Shown piece after piece: positions 43,449 to 52,943 of a stretch of 64,000 nucleotides of DNA. The stretch covers positions 124,001 to 188,000 of the forward strand of contig NZ_JANYGQ010000005.1 of assembly GCF_025359345.1 (NCBI RefSeq), given 5' to 3'. The notes beneath the pieces are model-generated. The model was given only the letters and a program-made list of their open reading frames with translations, was not told the DNA's origin and did not search any database. This DNA is from Mucilaginibacter sp. Lineage in GTDB: Bacteria; Bacteroidota; Bacteroidia; Sphingobacteriales; Sphingobacteriaceae. Positions within the stretch are counted from its first letter, which is position 1; each line of letters begins with the position of its first letter. Made by a program: the position numbers and the translations under genes.

Positions 43449-45773
43449 TTACTGACTTTTCCGACTTTCGGACTTAGCCGTCCTCTTCTCCATACTGAGC
43501 AAAAATGCAGGCAGCAGGGTAAGGTTACTGATCATCGATACGAATAAAGTTATCGAAATCAGGATACCGATAGCCTGGGTTCCGCCAAAGGTAGATGCCG
43601 CAAATACGCCAAAGCCAAAGAATAAAATAATAGCAATATAAATCATGCTGATGCCGGTTTCGCGGATGGTATCAGATACAATGGCCGATATGCTTTTGTT
43701 GGTGCTTCTCAACTCCTGTCTGTAGCGGGTGATAAAATAAATCGTCTGATCAGAAGATATACCCATGGCAATGCTAAAAATCAGGATGCTTGATGGCTTT
43801 AAAGGGATACCGAAAAAACCCATTAAACCTGCGGTAATAACCAGCGGTATTAAGTTTGGCAATAACGATATAGCTATCATTTTTATCCCCCTGAACAACA
43901 CCCACATCACTCCTGCAATTAAAAGAATAGCCAGGGCAAGGCTCTCGTACAGGTTTTTAACCATATAGTTGGCGCCCTTTATAAATATAATGCTCGAACC
44001 AGTAAGTTCGACATGGTATTTTTTAGGATTGAATATGGAGTCGATGCCTGGCTGAAGATCCTTTAACACAACATTCATCTTCTTTGAGCCGATATCAACC
44101 ATTTCGAAAGTTACGCGGGTATATTGACGGGTGCTGTCCAAATAGGTTTTCAGCATGTCATTACTTTTGCCAGAGTTACCGGCGTAGCTTAATATAAACC
44201 CCTGCTCGAGGCCGCTGGGTAAGCGGTAATAGTTGGGGTTGCCGCCATAAAACGACTGGGTTAAAAACTTCAAACCCTGTGTTAATGATAACGAACGGCT
44301 AAACTCGGGCTTTGATGATATCAACTTTTCCAGCCTTTCAACCTTGCGGATCACAGCATTGTTCAATACCCCATTTTTGCGTTTGGTATCAATACTCACC
44401 TCAAGCGGTAAAACACCTTTAAAATTGGCCTCAAAAAAGCGCAGATCTTTTACCGTGTTGTTGCTTTTAGGCAAATCGTCAACCACGTAGCTATTAACGT
44501 TTATTAGGGTTATCCCAAAAATACAAACAAGTATCAACACTACAGTTACACCGTAAATTGCTTTGCGGTGGTTATGAACTACATAGTCCAGCTTGTTTAA
44601 AAGGCCCTGAATTACCGGGCGATCCTTTATTTTACTTTGGCGCTCTTTAGGGTTTGGCAGGTAGCTGAAAATAATAGGCACCAGTATAATGCTTAATATA
44701 AATGTTACCATTACGCTTGCCGACGCCACCATGCCAAATTGCACCAGCAATTCGCTATTGGTAAAGCAAAGCACGCCAAAACCTATAGCAGTGGTAATAT
44801 TTGCCACAAACGTGGTAACACCGGCCTTTGCAATAGTAGTGTGCAGGGCTTGCATTTTATTACCGGTGTGGTTGTATTCGTAGTAATATTTATTAAGGAT
44901 AAAGATACTGTTAGGTATACCGATAATTACCACCAGCGAGGGCATTATGCCGGTCAGGATGGTAATTTCATAATGCATAAGCACCAGCGTACCTAAACTA
45001 CAGGTTACACCCAACAAAACCACTACCACCGGAAAAAACACCGCATAAAACGAGCGGAATATCAGCACAAGGATACTTATCGTAATCAGCAGTGATAGGC
45101 CCAGGAACAACACAAATTCGTTCTTTATTAAATCGCCGGCGACAGTACGTATCAACGGCAAGCCTGAATAATGTACCTGTATATTATGCTTTTGTTCAAA
45201 TTGCTGCCCCGCTTTTAAAATCGCTTTCAAAATAGGGACACGCTTAGGGGTGTTGATTATTTTGCCATCGAAACTTATGGCCATTAAAGTCGACCGGCCG
45301 TCCTCGCTCAACACAAGCCCTTTATAAAACGGCAGCGAAAGGAATTTCTGTTTAACGCTATCTGCTCCTTCATCAGTAGTAATTAACGCCGGAGATAAAG
45401 GCTTCAGAACATATTTATGCTGAACAGTATCCTTTACCACATCGAACACATTACCCACCGAAATAACGCCGTTAATGCCTTCTATTGCTTTAATATCATT
45501 GGCTATTTTGTGCCAGTCGTTATAAACATCTTTATCAAATATCTTTGGCGATTGAAAGCCCATCACCATCGAAGTTGCGTCTTGGCCAAAAAGCTTTTTA
45601 AACTGGTTATAGCGGATATAGGCTGAGTCGGTCACCGGCAACACTTTGCCGCCGTTGAAAGTTATGCGTACCTTACTTGCATGGTAGCCCATAAAAAGGC
45701 AGCCCAATATAACGACGACCAATACGGCCAATCGATTTTTCAGGATGAAGTCAGCAAGTTTTTTCCAGGTCAT
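43449..45773 (-). CDS. RND/MMPL-family membrane transporter
   Basis: A 774-residue protein with two repeats of one helix, a large extracytoplasmic loop and about five helices: residues 12-32 then loop to about 215, helices 215-375, and again helix about 400, loop to 610, helices 615-760. The motif segment GIPNSIFILNKYYYEYNHTGNKM and its second-half counterpart (SDQTIYFITRYRQELRSTNKS) mark the SSD/MMPL exporter group. It probably exports lipids or hopanoid-like compounds using proton motive force. It lacks an adaptor or TolC partner nearby, unlike the RND pump at 48182. A TAGTTTTG box stands 26 bases before its start. Confidence 0.85.
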   Translation of the reverse strand: MTWKKLADFILKNRLAVLVVVILGCLFMGYHASKVRITFNGGKVLPVTDSAYIRYNQFKKLFGQDATSMVMGFQSPKIFDKDVYNDWHKIANDIKAIEGINGVISVGNVFDVVKDTVQHKYVLKPLSPALITTDEGADSVKQKFLSLPFYKGLVLSEDGRSTLMAISFDGKIINTPKRVPILKAILKAGQQFEQKHNIQVHYSGLPLIRTVAGDLIKNEFVLFLGLSLLITISILVLIFRSFYAVFFPVVVVLLGVTCSLGTLVLMHYEITILTGIMPSLVVIIGIPNSIFILNKYYYEYNHTGNKMQALHTTIAKAGVTTFVANITTAIGFGVLCFTNSELLVQFGMVASASVMVTFILSIILVPIIFSYLPNPKERQSKIKDRPVIQGLLNKLDYVVHNHRKAIYGVTVVLILVCIFGITLINVNSYVVDDLPKSNNTVKDLRFFEANFKGVLPLEVSIDTKRKNGVLNNAVIRKVERLEKLISSKPEFSRSLSLTQGLKFLTQSFYGGNPNYYRLPSGLEQGFILSYAGNSGKSNDMLKTYLDSTRQYTRVTFEMVDIGSKKMNVVLKDLQPGIDSIFNPKKYHVELTGSSIIFIKGANYMVKNLYESLALAILLIAGVMWVLFRGIKMIAISLLPNLIPLVITAGLMGFFGIPLKPSSILIFSIAMGISSDQTIYFITRYRQELRSTNKSISAIVSDTIRETGISMIYIAIILFFGFGVFAASTFGGTQAIGILISITLFVSMISNLTLLPAFLLSMEKRTAKSESRKSQ

Positions 45774-45899
45774 TATTCACTGATGATTTTCAGGTGGGCA
45801 AAACTACGAGATTATGTGCAGATTTGTAGTTTGAATTTGAAGATGTGAAACTTTGATGATTTGGGGAATCGGAAATTTGAGAATAGATAAGAACGTGAC

Positions 45900-46268
45900 A
45901 TGAAAAAACTAATACGTAGCTTTGGTTATGCATTTAAAGGAGTGGCTTATGCAACCACAAGCCAGCTAAATTTCCGCATCCATTTGGTGGCGACGGTGTT
46001 AGCAACAATTGCAGGCTTCATCCTTCATATCAGTTCGGGCGAATGGCAATGGGTAATGCTTTGCGTCACCATAGTACTGGTTACCGAGATATTTAACACC
46101 ATGATTGAAACGCTGGTTGACCTGGTTTCGCCAGGTTTTAACGAAAAGGCCGGCCGTGTAAAAGATATGGCCGCCGGGGCAGTAGTAATTGCGGCAACCT
46201 TTGCCCTGGTAACCGGGTTAATCATCTTCCTCCCTAAAATATTACTGCTTTTTAACCATGCTGCATAA
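45900..46268 (+). CDS. dgkA: Diacylglycerol kinase family protein (DgkA type)
   Basis: A 122-residue membrane protein with an amphipathic N-terminus and three helices. The family motif EIFNTMIETLVDLVSP (E and N for the active site) and the preceding NFRIHLVA are clear. DgkA-type kinases phosphorylate diacylglycerol or, in many bacteria, undecaprenol. The 3' end overlaps the recO start by 11 bases, so the two are translationally coupled. Confidence 0.92.
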   Translation: MKKLIRSFGYAFKGVAYATTSQLNFRIHLVATVLATIAGFILHISSGEWQWVMLCVTIVLVTEIFNTMIETLVDLVSPGFNEKAGRVKDMAAGAVVIAATFALVTGLIIFLPKILLLFNHAA

Positions 46269-46983
46269 AACCCGCGGCATAGTGTTTAAAACTACCGACT
46301 ATGGCGAAAGCAGCGTAGTGGTACAGGTATTTACCGAAAAATTCGGGCTACAGTCGTACATTGTAAATGGGGCTAAAAAGCCAAAAGCAAAAATAGCACG
46401 AAATATGCTGCAGCCGCTGCACCTGCTTGATATGGTAGTTTATCATAAAGAAACCGGCAATGTACAGCGTATAAAAGAGGTTAAAAACTCGCCGCAGCTG
46501 CAGTCTATACCTTACGATGTGATAAAAAGCAGCCTGGCCATGTTTCTAAACGAGATATTGTATAAGGCGGTTAAACAACAATCGGCAGACGAAAATATGT
46601 TTGATTTTGTTTTTAGTGCGATTGAATGGCTGGACCACCAGACCGATGGAATTGCCAACTTTCACTTGCTATTTTTAGTACGCCTTACCCGTTACCTCGG
46701 CTTTTACCCGGACCGCTACCTGGCAGGCGAGGCCGACTATTTCGATCTAAAAAACGGGACATTCAGCCGCTTTAAGCCTGACAGCGTTTTATACCTTTCA
46801 CCACCCCATACGCAAAACTTTACCATGTTGCTGCAAGGCACCTTTGAAAATATTGCCGGTATAAAACTAAACAACGACGAGCGCCGATACCTCATCAATA
46901 AATTGCTTGACTATTATGCCCTGCACATTGAGGGATTTGGGAATATAAAATCGCACGAGGTACTGGAAGAGGTGCTGGGATAG
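46258..46983 (+). CDS. recO: DNA repair protein RecO
   Basis: A 241-residue recombination mediator that loads RecA with RecR. The N-terminal OB-fold starts HKTRGIVFKTTDYGESSVVVQVFTEKFGLQSYIVNGAKK, a standard RecO opening; the helical C-terminal part contains FLVRLTRYLGFYPD. The usual zinc cysteines are absent, as is common in this phylum. The ATG lies inside the dgkA gene. Confidence 0.92.
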   Translation: MLHKTRGIVFKTTDYGESSVVVQVFTEKFGLQSYIVNGAKKPKAKIARNMLQPLHLLDMVVYHKETGNVQRIKEVKNSPQLQSIPYDVIKSSLAMFLNEILYKAVKQQSADENMFDFVFSAIEWLDHQTDGIANFHLLFLVRLTRYLGFYPDRYLAGEADYFDLKNGTFSRFKPDSVLYLSPPHTQNFTMLLQGTFENIAGIKLNNDERRYLINKLLDYYALHIEGFGNIKSHEVLEEVLG

Positions 46984-46989
46984 GGTTGA

Positions 46990-47065
46990 ATTACGATTTA
47001 CGAATTACGCTTTTAGATTTGTTCTATTGCTAGTCTTCTAAAAATCGTAATTCGTAAATCTAAAT
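46990..47065. repeat. Inverted repeat of ATTACGATTTACGAATTACG type
   Basis: Near-perfect arms of about 28 bp (46990-47017 and 47037-47065) with a 19-base loop. They fill the gap between the convergent recO and adaptor genes and probably act as a bidirectional terminator. Confidence 0.75.
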
Positions 47066-47076
47066 TCGTAAATCTA

Positions 47077-48201
47077 TTAATACTTCACCGTCGAGCCATC
47101 CCTTATCTCGTCTGATGCATGCAGCACCACTTGGTCGCCGGGTTTAATGTTGCCATAAACTTCAATTTTGCCATCGGCTTCGAGGCCTTTCTTCACATCC
47201 ACCCATTCGGCTTTATGGTTGGTTACCCGTACTACAAATACTCTTTCTGTTGAAGTAGCTACCGCTGTTTTTGGCAGGATAATGGTACTGTCTCTTGACG
47301 GTAGCGGAACATTTACTTCGGCGAACATGTGGGGTAATAGTTTTTTATTTTTGTTGTACACATCCATTTCCAAACGTTCGGAGCGTAACTTTTCGTCCAG
47401 CGCACCAGCCAGGCGTTGTATTTTGGCTGTAAATTTTTGGTTATGGAGTGCCTGTATAGTAAAAGTAACTTCGTTTTTATTGGTTAAGCCGCCAGTATAC
47501 CTTTCAGGTACCGATACCACCAGGCGTAACCTTGTCTGATCCTGCAAAACAAAAAGCGGGTCGGTGCCTTTGCCGCCCGGGCCTACATAGGCGCCCAAAT
47601 TTACATTGCGGGCGGTGATGATGCCATCAAACGGCGCCCGTATCTCCAGATATGCAACACTTGCGCCAACCTCTTTATAGGCCGATTTAGCGGCTTCCAC
47701 ATTAGCCAGGTCAGAGTTTTTCTTGGCTTCAGCTTGTTCCAAATCGTTTTGCGATACAGTACCGGGTGTTTTGCTGGTATTCAGCAAACGGTCGTAAGTG
47801 GCTTTACTGGCATAATAAATGGCCTCCTGCTGTTTGATACGCGATTGTGCGCCGGCCAGCTGCGAGTTTATTTCGGGGGCCTCCAAGGAAGCCAGCAATT
47901 GCCCGGTATGCACTTGCGAGCCTATATCAACCTGCAGCTTTTTAACGTAGCTGTTTACCTTTGCATAAAGATCAACCTGTTGGTAAGGCAACAACTCTCC
48001 GGGAACAGCAATGGTTGAGCTTAACATGCCCCTTTCAACCGGGATAAGTTTAACAGTCGGGGTTTCAACAGCGTCTTCCTGCTGCATGGCTTCGGCCTGT
48101 TCCGCCTGCTGCTTTTTATCGGGGCCGCATGACGACAGCAAACCTGCGCATATAAAAAGTGCCAATAAGGCAAGTTTTGATTTATTTTGTTGAATGTTCA
48201 T
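47077..48201 (-). CDS. RND efflux periplasmic adaptor lipoprotein (MFP)
   Basis: A 374-residue membrane-fusion protein. From the ATG at 48201 it has a lipoprotein signal peptide ending LLSSC. The order is barrel-sandwich hybrid (VDLYAKVNSYVKKLQVDIGSQVHTGQLLASLEAPEI), a helical hairpin, the second lipoyl half (EIRAPFDGIITARNVNLGAYV) and a beta-barrel. It links the inner-membrane pump to TolC. An upstream ATG at 48219 is possible but weakens the signal peptide. The start lies inside the pump gene's 3' end, so translation is coupled. Third gene of the TolC-pump-adaptor operon. Confidence 0.9.
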   Translation of the reverse strand: MNIQQNKSKLALLALFICAGLLSSCGPDKKQQAEQAEAMQQEDAVETPTVKLIPVERGMLSSTIAVPGELLPYQQVDLYAKVNSYVKKLQVDIGSQVHTGQLLASLEAPEINSQLAGAQSRIKQQEAIYYASKATYDRLLNTSKTPGTVSQNDLEQAEAKKNSDLANVEAAKSAYKEVGASVAYLEIRAPFDGIITARNVNLGAYVGPGGKGTDPLFVLQDQTRLRLVVSVPERYTGGLTNKNEVTFTIQALHNQKFTAKIQRLAGALDEKLRSERLEMDVYNKNKKLLPHMFAEVNVPLPSRDSTIILPKTAVATSTERVFVVRVTNHKAEWVDVKKGLEADGKIEVYGNIKPGDQVVLHASDEIRDGSTVKY

Positions 48202-51200
48202 GATGGTGCAAAGGGACATAAAATTTACTTTCTTTATCTTCAGGATCTAACGAAACAGAATCGGTTGAGGCATTGCCCTGTACCCAGGCAAATACAAGCG
48301 GCAGTATCAGTAACGCAGCAAAGGTTGATGCCAGCAGCCCGCCTATTACGGCGCGGCCCAGCGGCGAAGTCTGGTCTCCACCCTCACCCAGGCCCGAAGC
48401 CATCGGTATCATACCTACAATCATCGCCAAACTGGTCATTAATATAGGCCGTATACGTAGCGCAGAGGCCTCACGGGCCGATTTGAGCGCGTCGCCATTG
48501 TGTTTCCGCAATTCCTCGGCATTAGTTATTAGCAACACAGCGTTTGATATGGATACGCCTACCGACATAATCATCCCCATATACGATTGCAGGTTTAACG
48601 TTGCCCCGGTTAATTTTACCAGCAGCAACGAGCCGAACAATACCGCAGGCACCGTTGACAAAACTACCAGCGACATTTTAAACGACTGGAAATTAGCCGC
48701 CAGCATCAGGAATATTACGATAATGGCCACCAATAAGCCTGTTTGCAGGCTGTCTAACGTTTCGGTTAATGTTTGTGTAAGACCGCGTAGTTCTATACTT
48801 AGTCCGCGCGGTGGTTTGCCTAATTCTTTAATAGCCTTATTTACATCGTTGGTGGCAGTACCTAAATCTTTTTTGTGGATATTGGCAGTTACCGACAATG
48901 TTGGCACAGAACCAATGTTGTCGTTTTCACCGTAGGTAGTGTCAACCTTAAAATCGGCAACATCACCCAACACCGGGCGCGACTGGCCGCTCAGAATTGG
49001 AATTTCGCGAATATCGTCGATACTGGCCATTTGAAATTCGGGGATCTGTACCTGCACCAAATAGCTTAGACCAGCCTTTTCATCAATCCAGTTGTTCTTT
49101 TCGGTAAATCGCGACGATGAGGTTGAGGCCGTTAAGGTTCGCGATATTTCGTTCAAGCTTACACCCAATTCGGCAGCACGTACACGGTCGATGTTTACCG
49201 AAATGGAGGGGTATTTATAGGATTGAGCTATTTGTACATCGCGCAGATAATCAATTTCGCCAAGTTTTGTTATTACCTTTTTGGCATATTCAACGTTTTG
49301 TTTTTTGTTTTTGCCGGTCAACGCAATCTCGATTGGCGTAGGCGATCCCTGGCTCAAAATCTTATCGGTAAGTTCAATAGGCTCAAACGATATTTTAATT
49401 TCCGGCAGCTCCTTTTTCATAGCCTTACGGAAGCGTTCCTTCAAATCGTCAAGGTTTTCTTTATAATCTTCCACAAGGCTAACCTGCATTACCGCCTCCT
49501 GCGGGCCAGCCATAAACAAGTAAATGGGGTTTGTTGAGAAAGATGAAGGGTGCGAACCCACCATCGTGGATGTTATCTCGATATTTTGCTTTCCCACCAG
49601 GTTTTGTAAAACCTTCAGCGCTTTAATGGTGCTTGCCTCTGTACGTTCCAGCCGGGTACCGTCGGCGCCTCGCAGTCTCACCTGGAAAGTGCCCGAGTTA
49701 ACTTTAGGCAACACATCGTGCCCAATCAAACTAAATAATAAAAACGCCAGCCCAAACGCAACAACAACATAACCGAGAACAATAATTTTGCGGTTAGGCA
49801 TCATCCTGTCCATAAAACGCAGGTAGCGTAACCTGAATTTGTCGAAACGGGTGAGTTTGTGACCATTGCCTGCAGTTGCATTTTTTATCGCCAGTTCCTT
49901 TTGCTCCCATGGTTCACCCTCGTCTTCCAGCGCAAAGCCATCGGCGTGGCTTTTATCCTCGTGGGTATTTTTCATTACCCAATTGGCCATTATCGGCACA
50001 AATGTTTGCGCCAACAGGTATGATACAATCATTGAAAAGCCGATAGCCAGCGACAGCGGCAGGAATAAGGCCCCGGGTATACCGCTCATTGTAAACGCAG
50101 GCGCAAAAACGGCCAGGATACAAAACAGGATCAGCAATTTTGGGAAGGCAATCTCCTTACACGCATCCCAAATGGCCAAGGCCTTTGGCTTGCCCATGTC
50201 AAAATGCTGGTGAATATTCTCTATGGTAACCGTCGACTCATCCACCAAAATACCGATGGCAAGCGAAAGCCCGCTCAGTGTCATGATATTTATGGTTTGA
50301 TGGAACAGGTAAAGAAAGAATATACTGGAGATAACACAGGTTGGGATGGTTAGTATCACAATCAGTGCACCCCTTCTGTCGCCCAAAAACAGCAGCACCA
50401 TTAAACCGGTTAGCACCGCACCAATTGCGCCCTCTTCGGCCAAACTTTTCACAGCGTTTATAACATATACCGATTGGTCGAATACAAAGGTAAGCTTCAC
50501 ATCAGGCGGCAGCAGGGATTGAAAACGCGGAATTGCCTTTTTCAGGTTTTGTACCACGTCCCAGGTTGAGGCGGATGCAGCTTTGGTGATAGGTAGATAA
50601 ACCGAGCGTTTGCCGTTTATTAATGCATAGCCTGTGGTAATATCAGCGCCGTCTTCAACCGTCGCCACATCGTGCATAAAAACTGTTTGCACGCCATTTT
50701 TAAATAGCGGAATATTCCCGAAATCTTCAACTTTTTTAATTGTGGTGTTGGCTGGAGTAAGGTAGTTTAAATCGCCCATACGTACGTTACCAGCTGGGGT
50801 ATTCTGGTTATTGTCACGCAAAGCCTGTACAATCTGGTCGGGCGTTAAATTGTGTGAGCGCAGTAATTGAGGATCGATTTTTATAACTATGGTACGCTGG
50901 TTACCGCCGAACGGGGCCGGCGCAACCAGTCCGGGAACGGTGGTAAACTGCGAGCGCACATAAACTCCCGCAAAATCAAGCAGTTCGTTGTTAGTTCGGG
51001 TAGGGCTGCTTAATACCAGTTGACCTACCGGGAGTGTAGACGCATCAAACCTTAAAATAAACGGCGGTTGCGAGCCTTGCGGAAAGCCAGTTTGCGCACG
51101 ATTGGTATAACTGGTCACCTCGGCGGCGGCCTGAGCCATGTTTGTGCCTTCGTAAAAAGTTACTTTTATAAGGGTAAGTCCTTGTATATTTTTTGTTTCG

Positions 51201-51439
51201 ATGCTTTTCACACCCGACACAAACAGCAACAGGTTAACATACTGCTTACCGAAGTACGACTCCATTTGGTTGGGTGTAAAGCCACCGTAAGGGTGCGATA
51301 CATAAATTACCGGCAGGTTTAAGTCCGGAAAAATATCGATCTTAATATTGCGAACAGCGTTTATACCAAAGAAAAACAACCCGGCCACTATCACCAGTAT
51401 AGTTATTGGTTTTTGCAGCGCGCCTTTTATCATTCCCAT
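48182..51439 (-). CDS. RND-family efflux pump, HAE1/AcrB type
   Basis: A 1085-residue inner-membrane proton antiporter. It starts KGALQKPITILVIVAGLFFFGI, with the two-fold repeat of helix, periplasmic loops and five further helices. Motifs include NAVKSLAEEGAIGAVLTGLMVLLFLGDRRGALIV, SLAIGILVDESTVTIENI (charged residues in helix 4) and SVGVSISNAVLLITNAEE in the second half. The strong matches to GIPGALFLPLSLAIGFSMI suggest a multidrug rather than a metal pump, but the substrate is not determinable. It lies 15 bases after the TolC gene and overlaps the adaptor start. Confidence 0.93.
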   Translation of the reverse strand: MGMIKGALQKPITILVIVAGLFFFGINAVRNIKIDIFPDLNLPVIYVSHPYGGFTPNQMESYFGKQYVNLLLFVSGVKSIETKNIQGLTLIKVTFYEGTNMAQAAAEVTSYTNRAQTGFPQGSQPPFILRFDASTLPVGQLVLSSPTRTNNELLDFAGVYVRSQFTTVPGLVAPAPFGGNQRTIVIKIDPQLLRSHNLTPDQIVQALRDNNQNTPAGNVRMGDLNYLTPANTTIKKVEDFGNIPLFKNGVQTVFMHDVATVEDGADITTGYALINGKRSVYLPITKAASASTWDVVQNLKKAIPRFQSLLPPDVKLTFVFDQSVYVINAVKSLAEEGAIGAVLTGLMVLLFLGDRRGALIVILTIPTCVISSIFFLYLFHQTINIMTLSGLSLAIGILVDESTVTIENIHQHFDMGKPKALAIWDACKEIAFPKLLILFCILAVFAPAFTMSGIPGALFLPLSLAIGFSMIVSYLLAQTFVPIMANWVMKNTHEDKSHADGFALEDEGEPWEQKELAIKNATAGNGHKLTRFDKFRLRYLRFMDRMMPNRKIIVLGYVVVAFGLAFLLFSLIGHDVLPKVNSGTFQVRLRGADGTRLERTEASTIKALKVLQNLVGKQNIEITSTMVGSHPSSFSTNPIYLFMAGPQEAVMQVSLVEDYKENLDDLKERFRKAMKKELPEIKISFEPIELTDKILSQGSPTPIEIALTGKNKKQNVEYAKKVITKLGEIDYLRDVQIAQSYKYPSISVNIDRVRAAELGVSLNEISRTLTASTSSSRFTEKNNWIDEKAGLSYLVQVQIPEFQMASIDDIREIPILSGQSRPVLGDVADFKVDTTYGENDNIGSVPTLSVTANIHKKDLGTATNDVNKAIKELGKPPRGLSIELRGLTQTLTETLDSLQTGLLVAIIVIFLMLAANFQSFKMSLVVLSTVPAVLFGSLLLVKLTGATLNLQSYMGMIMSVGVSISNAVLLITNAEELRKHNGDALKSAREASALRIRPILMTSLAMIVGMIPMASGLGEGGDQTSPLGRAVIGGLLASTFAALLILPLVFAWVQGNASTDSVSLDPEDKESKFYVPLHHHEHSTK

Positions 51440-51454
51440 TATTACTCTTTTATA

Positions 51455-52855
51455 TTAAAAGTTATTTATAAAGATCCCGAAATCGCCGGTTGCGGCGGCT
51501 TTGTATAATACAGCCTGCCATACGTTGTTGCGGGCTATGTAGTTATCAACCTCGGCCCGGTTTAAAACGTAAAGCGCCTGTGTAAAGTCGACTATGTTCG
51601 ACAGCCCGTTTTTATACAGCGTTAATTTCTGGTGATAGGCGTCAGTTGCTGCCCGCACTTCTTCAGGCACCTCATGATAATTTTTCAGGGCATTACTAAT
51701 ACGGGTTTCGGCCAGTACCAATTGTGCACTTAGCTGTTTACTCACCAAATCGTACTCATCTTTATATTGCGCCGATGTATATTGCTGCGATTTGACCTGG
51801 TAATGCACCCGGAAAGGGTTGGTTATATTCCAGATCATACCTACACCAACCAAATAGTTTGAGCGTGTAGGCTCCACCCCTGCGCCATAGCTGCCGGTGT
51901 AGTCGCTTTGATTGGTTCCATAATCCCACTTAAAACCCGAACCACGTCCCTGGTAAGTTCCGAAAAAGCTAAACGTTGGGTAGCTAAAGGTGTTATAATA
52001 TTTAGCCAGTTCATTGCTTACATTAACGCGGTTTTGATAAAACTGTAACAGCGGGTGGTTTTCATTAGTCACTTGCGATTGTGGGTCGGCATTGGCGGGG
52101 GCTTTGGTAACGAAGGCGCTGTCGAGCACAAAATCCTGTGGTGGTACGCCAAGGTATTGTGCCAGCAGGTTACTTTGCTCCTGCTCGGTTTGCTGCGTAT
52201 TGGTAAGCGCAATGCGCGCGTTTGATACCTCGGCGTTGGCCTGCGATGAATCAACTCCTGCATTCAATCCATTTTTTACCCGGGCAACAACTACTTTTTG
52301 CAGCTCGATAGCCCGGTTAAGGTTATCCTGCTGCGCCTTGCTTAGCTGTTGTGCTGCAAGCAGATTTAAATAGGTGCCGGCCACACGTATTTCGTGTTGA
52401 AACTGTTCCTGTACTAAGTCGCTTTCATCACGCGACACTGCTGAACGCTGTACTTTAACTTTCTCTTTCGCTTTTCCGAAAGAAAAGAAATCCCAGCTCA
52501 CATTGGCTAGGTAAAGTGCGCCAAAAGCTGCGTTCCAGTTTTGATGCTGCAACGCCGGGCCCGATGACGCCACGCTAAAACCACGGAAACCATATAAGGG
52601 GCCGTTTTGGCCGTTCACGGTACCGTAATCCCGCTGGGCAGACAAATTTACGTCGGGCAGTTGCTCGGCTTTGGTTTCAGTAAGGAATGCTTTTGATGCA
52701 TTAAGCTGGTTTGCTTTTGCCTTTATTGTACCATAGTTTGCCAGCGCCAGTTGTTCGGCATCTTTAATGGTTAGTACTTTTTGGGCTTGCGCTTCCGAAA
52801 AAATGAAAACACTCAAAAAACCAAGGGTGAAATATTTTGACAAGGTGTTTAACAT
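51455..52855 (-). CDS. TolC-family outer-membrane efflux protein
   Basis: A 466-residue protein with a signal peptide (to about 24, SEAQA) and two outer-membrane efflux repeats rich in coiled coil (for example TKAEQLPDVNLSAQRDYG and a later DSSQANAEVSNARIALTNTQQTEQEQ). It forms the outer-membrane duct of the tripartite pump. It is the first gene of the operon and is divergent from a LysR regulator. Confidence 0.92.
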   Translation of the reverse strand: MLNTLSKYFTLGFLSVFIFSEAQAQKVLTIKDAEQLALANYGTIKAKANQLNASKAFLTETKAEQLPDVNLSAQRDYGTVNGQNGPLYGFRGFSVASSGPALQHQNWNAAFGALYLANVSWDFFSFGKAKEKVKVQRSAVSRDESDLVQEQFQHEIRVAGTYLNLLAAQQLSKAQQDNLNRAIELQKVVVARVKNGLNAGVDSSQANAEVSNARIALTNTQQTEQEQSNLLAQYLGVPPQDFVLDSAFVTKAPANADPQSQVTNENHPLLQFYQNRVNVSNELAKYYNTFSYPTFSFFGTYQGRGSGFKWDYGTNQSDYTGSYGAGVEPTRSNYLVGVGMIWNITNPFRVHYQVKSQQYTSAQYKDEYDLVSKQLSAQLVLAETRISNALKNYHEVPEEVRAATDAYHQKLTLYKNGLSNIVDFTQALYVLNRAEVDNYIARNNVWQAVLYKAAATGDFGIFINNF

Positions 52856-52874
52856 CTGTGTAAAATTGACACGA

Positions 52875-52882
52875 CAAAAGTA
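52875..52882 (-). promoter_or_regulatory. Candidate -7 box of the efflux operon
   Basis: Reads TACTTTTG on the minus strand (exact TAnnTTTG), 19 bases before the TolC gene ATG. Confidence 0.45.
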
Positions 52883-52911
52883 TAACTCGAATCTATATGA
52901 AAAAAATGAAT

Positions 52912-52919
52912 TAATTTTG
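52912..52919 (+). promoter_or_regulatory. Candidate -7 box of the lysR-type gene
   Basis: TAATTTTG, an exact TAnnTTTG match, 24 bases before the ATG at 52944. The adjoining ATTAATATTATTAAT (near 52926) is an A/T palindrome that could be a LysR-type binding site. Confidence 0.4.
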
Positions 52920-52943
52920 TGACAATCATTAATATTATTAATA

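Noticed and set aside
49999..50008. CAAATGTTTG resembling the LacI-type operator
   Set aside because: One mismatch at the central CpG and located inside the RND pump coding sequence.
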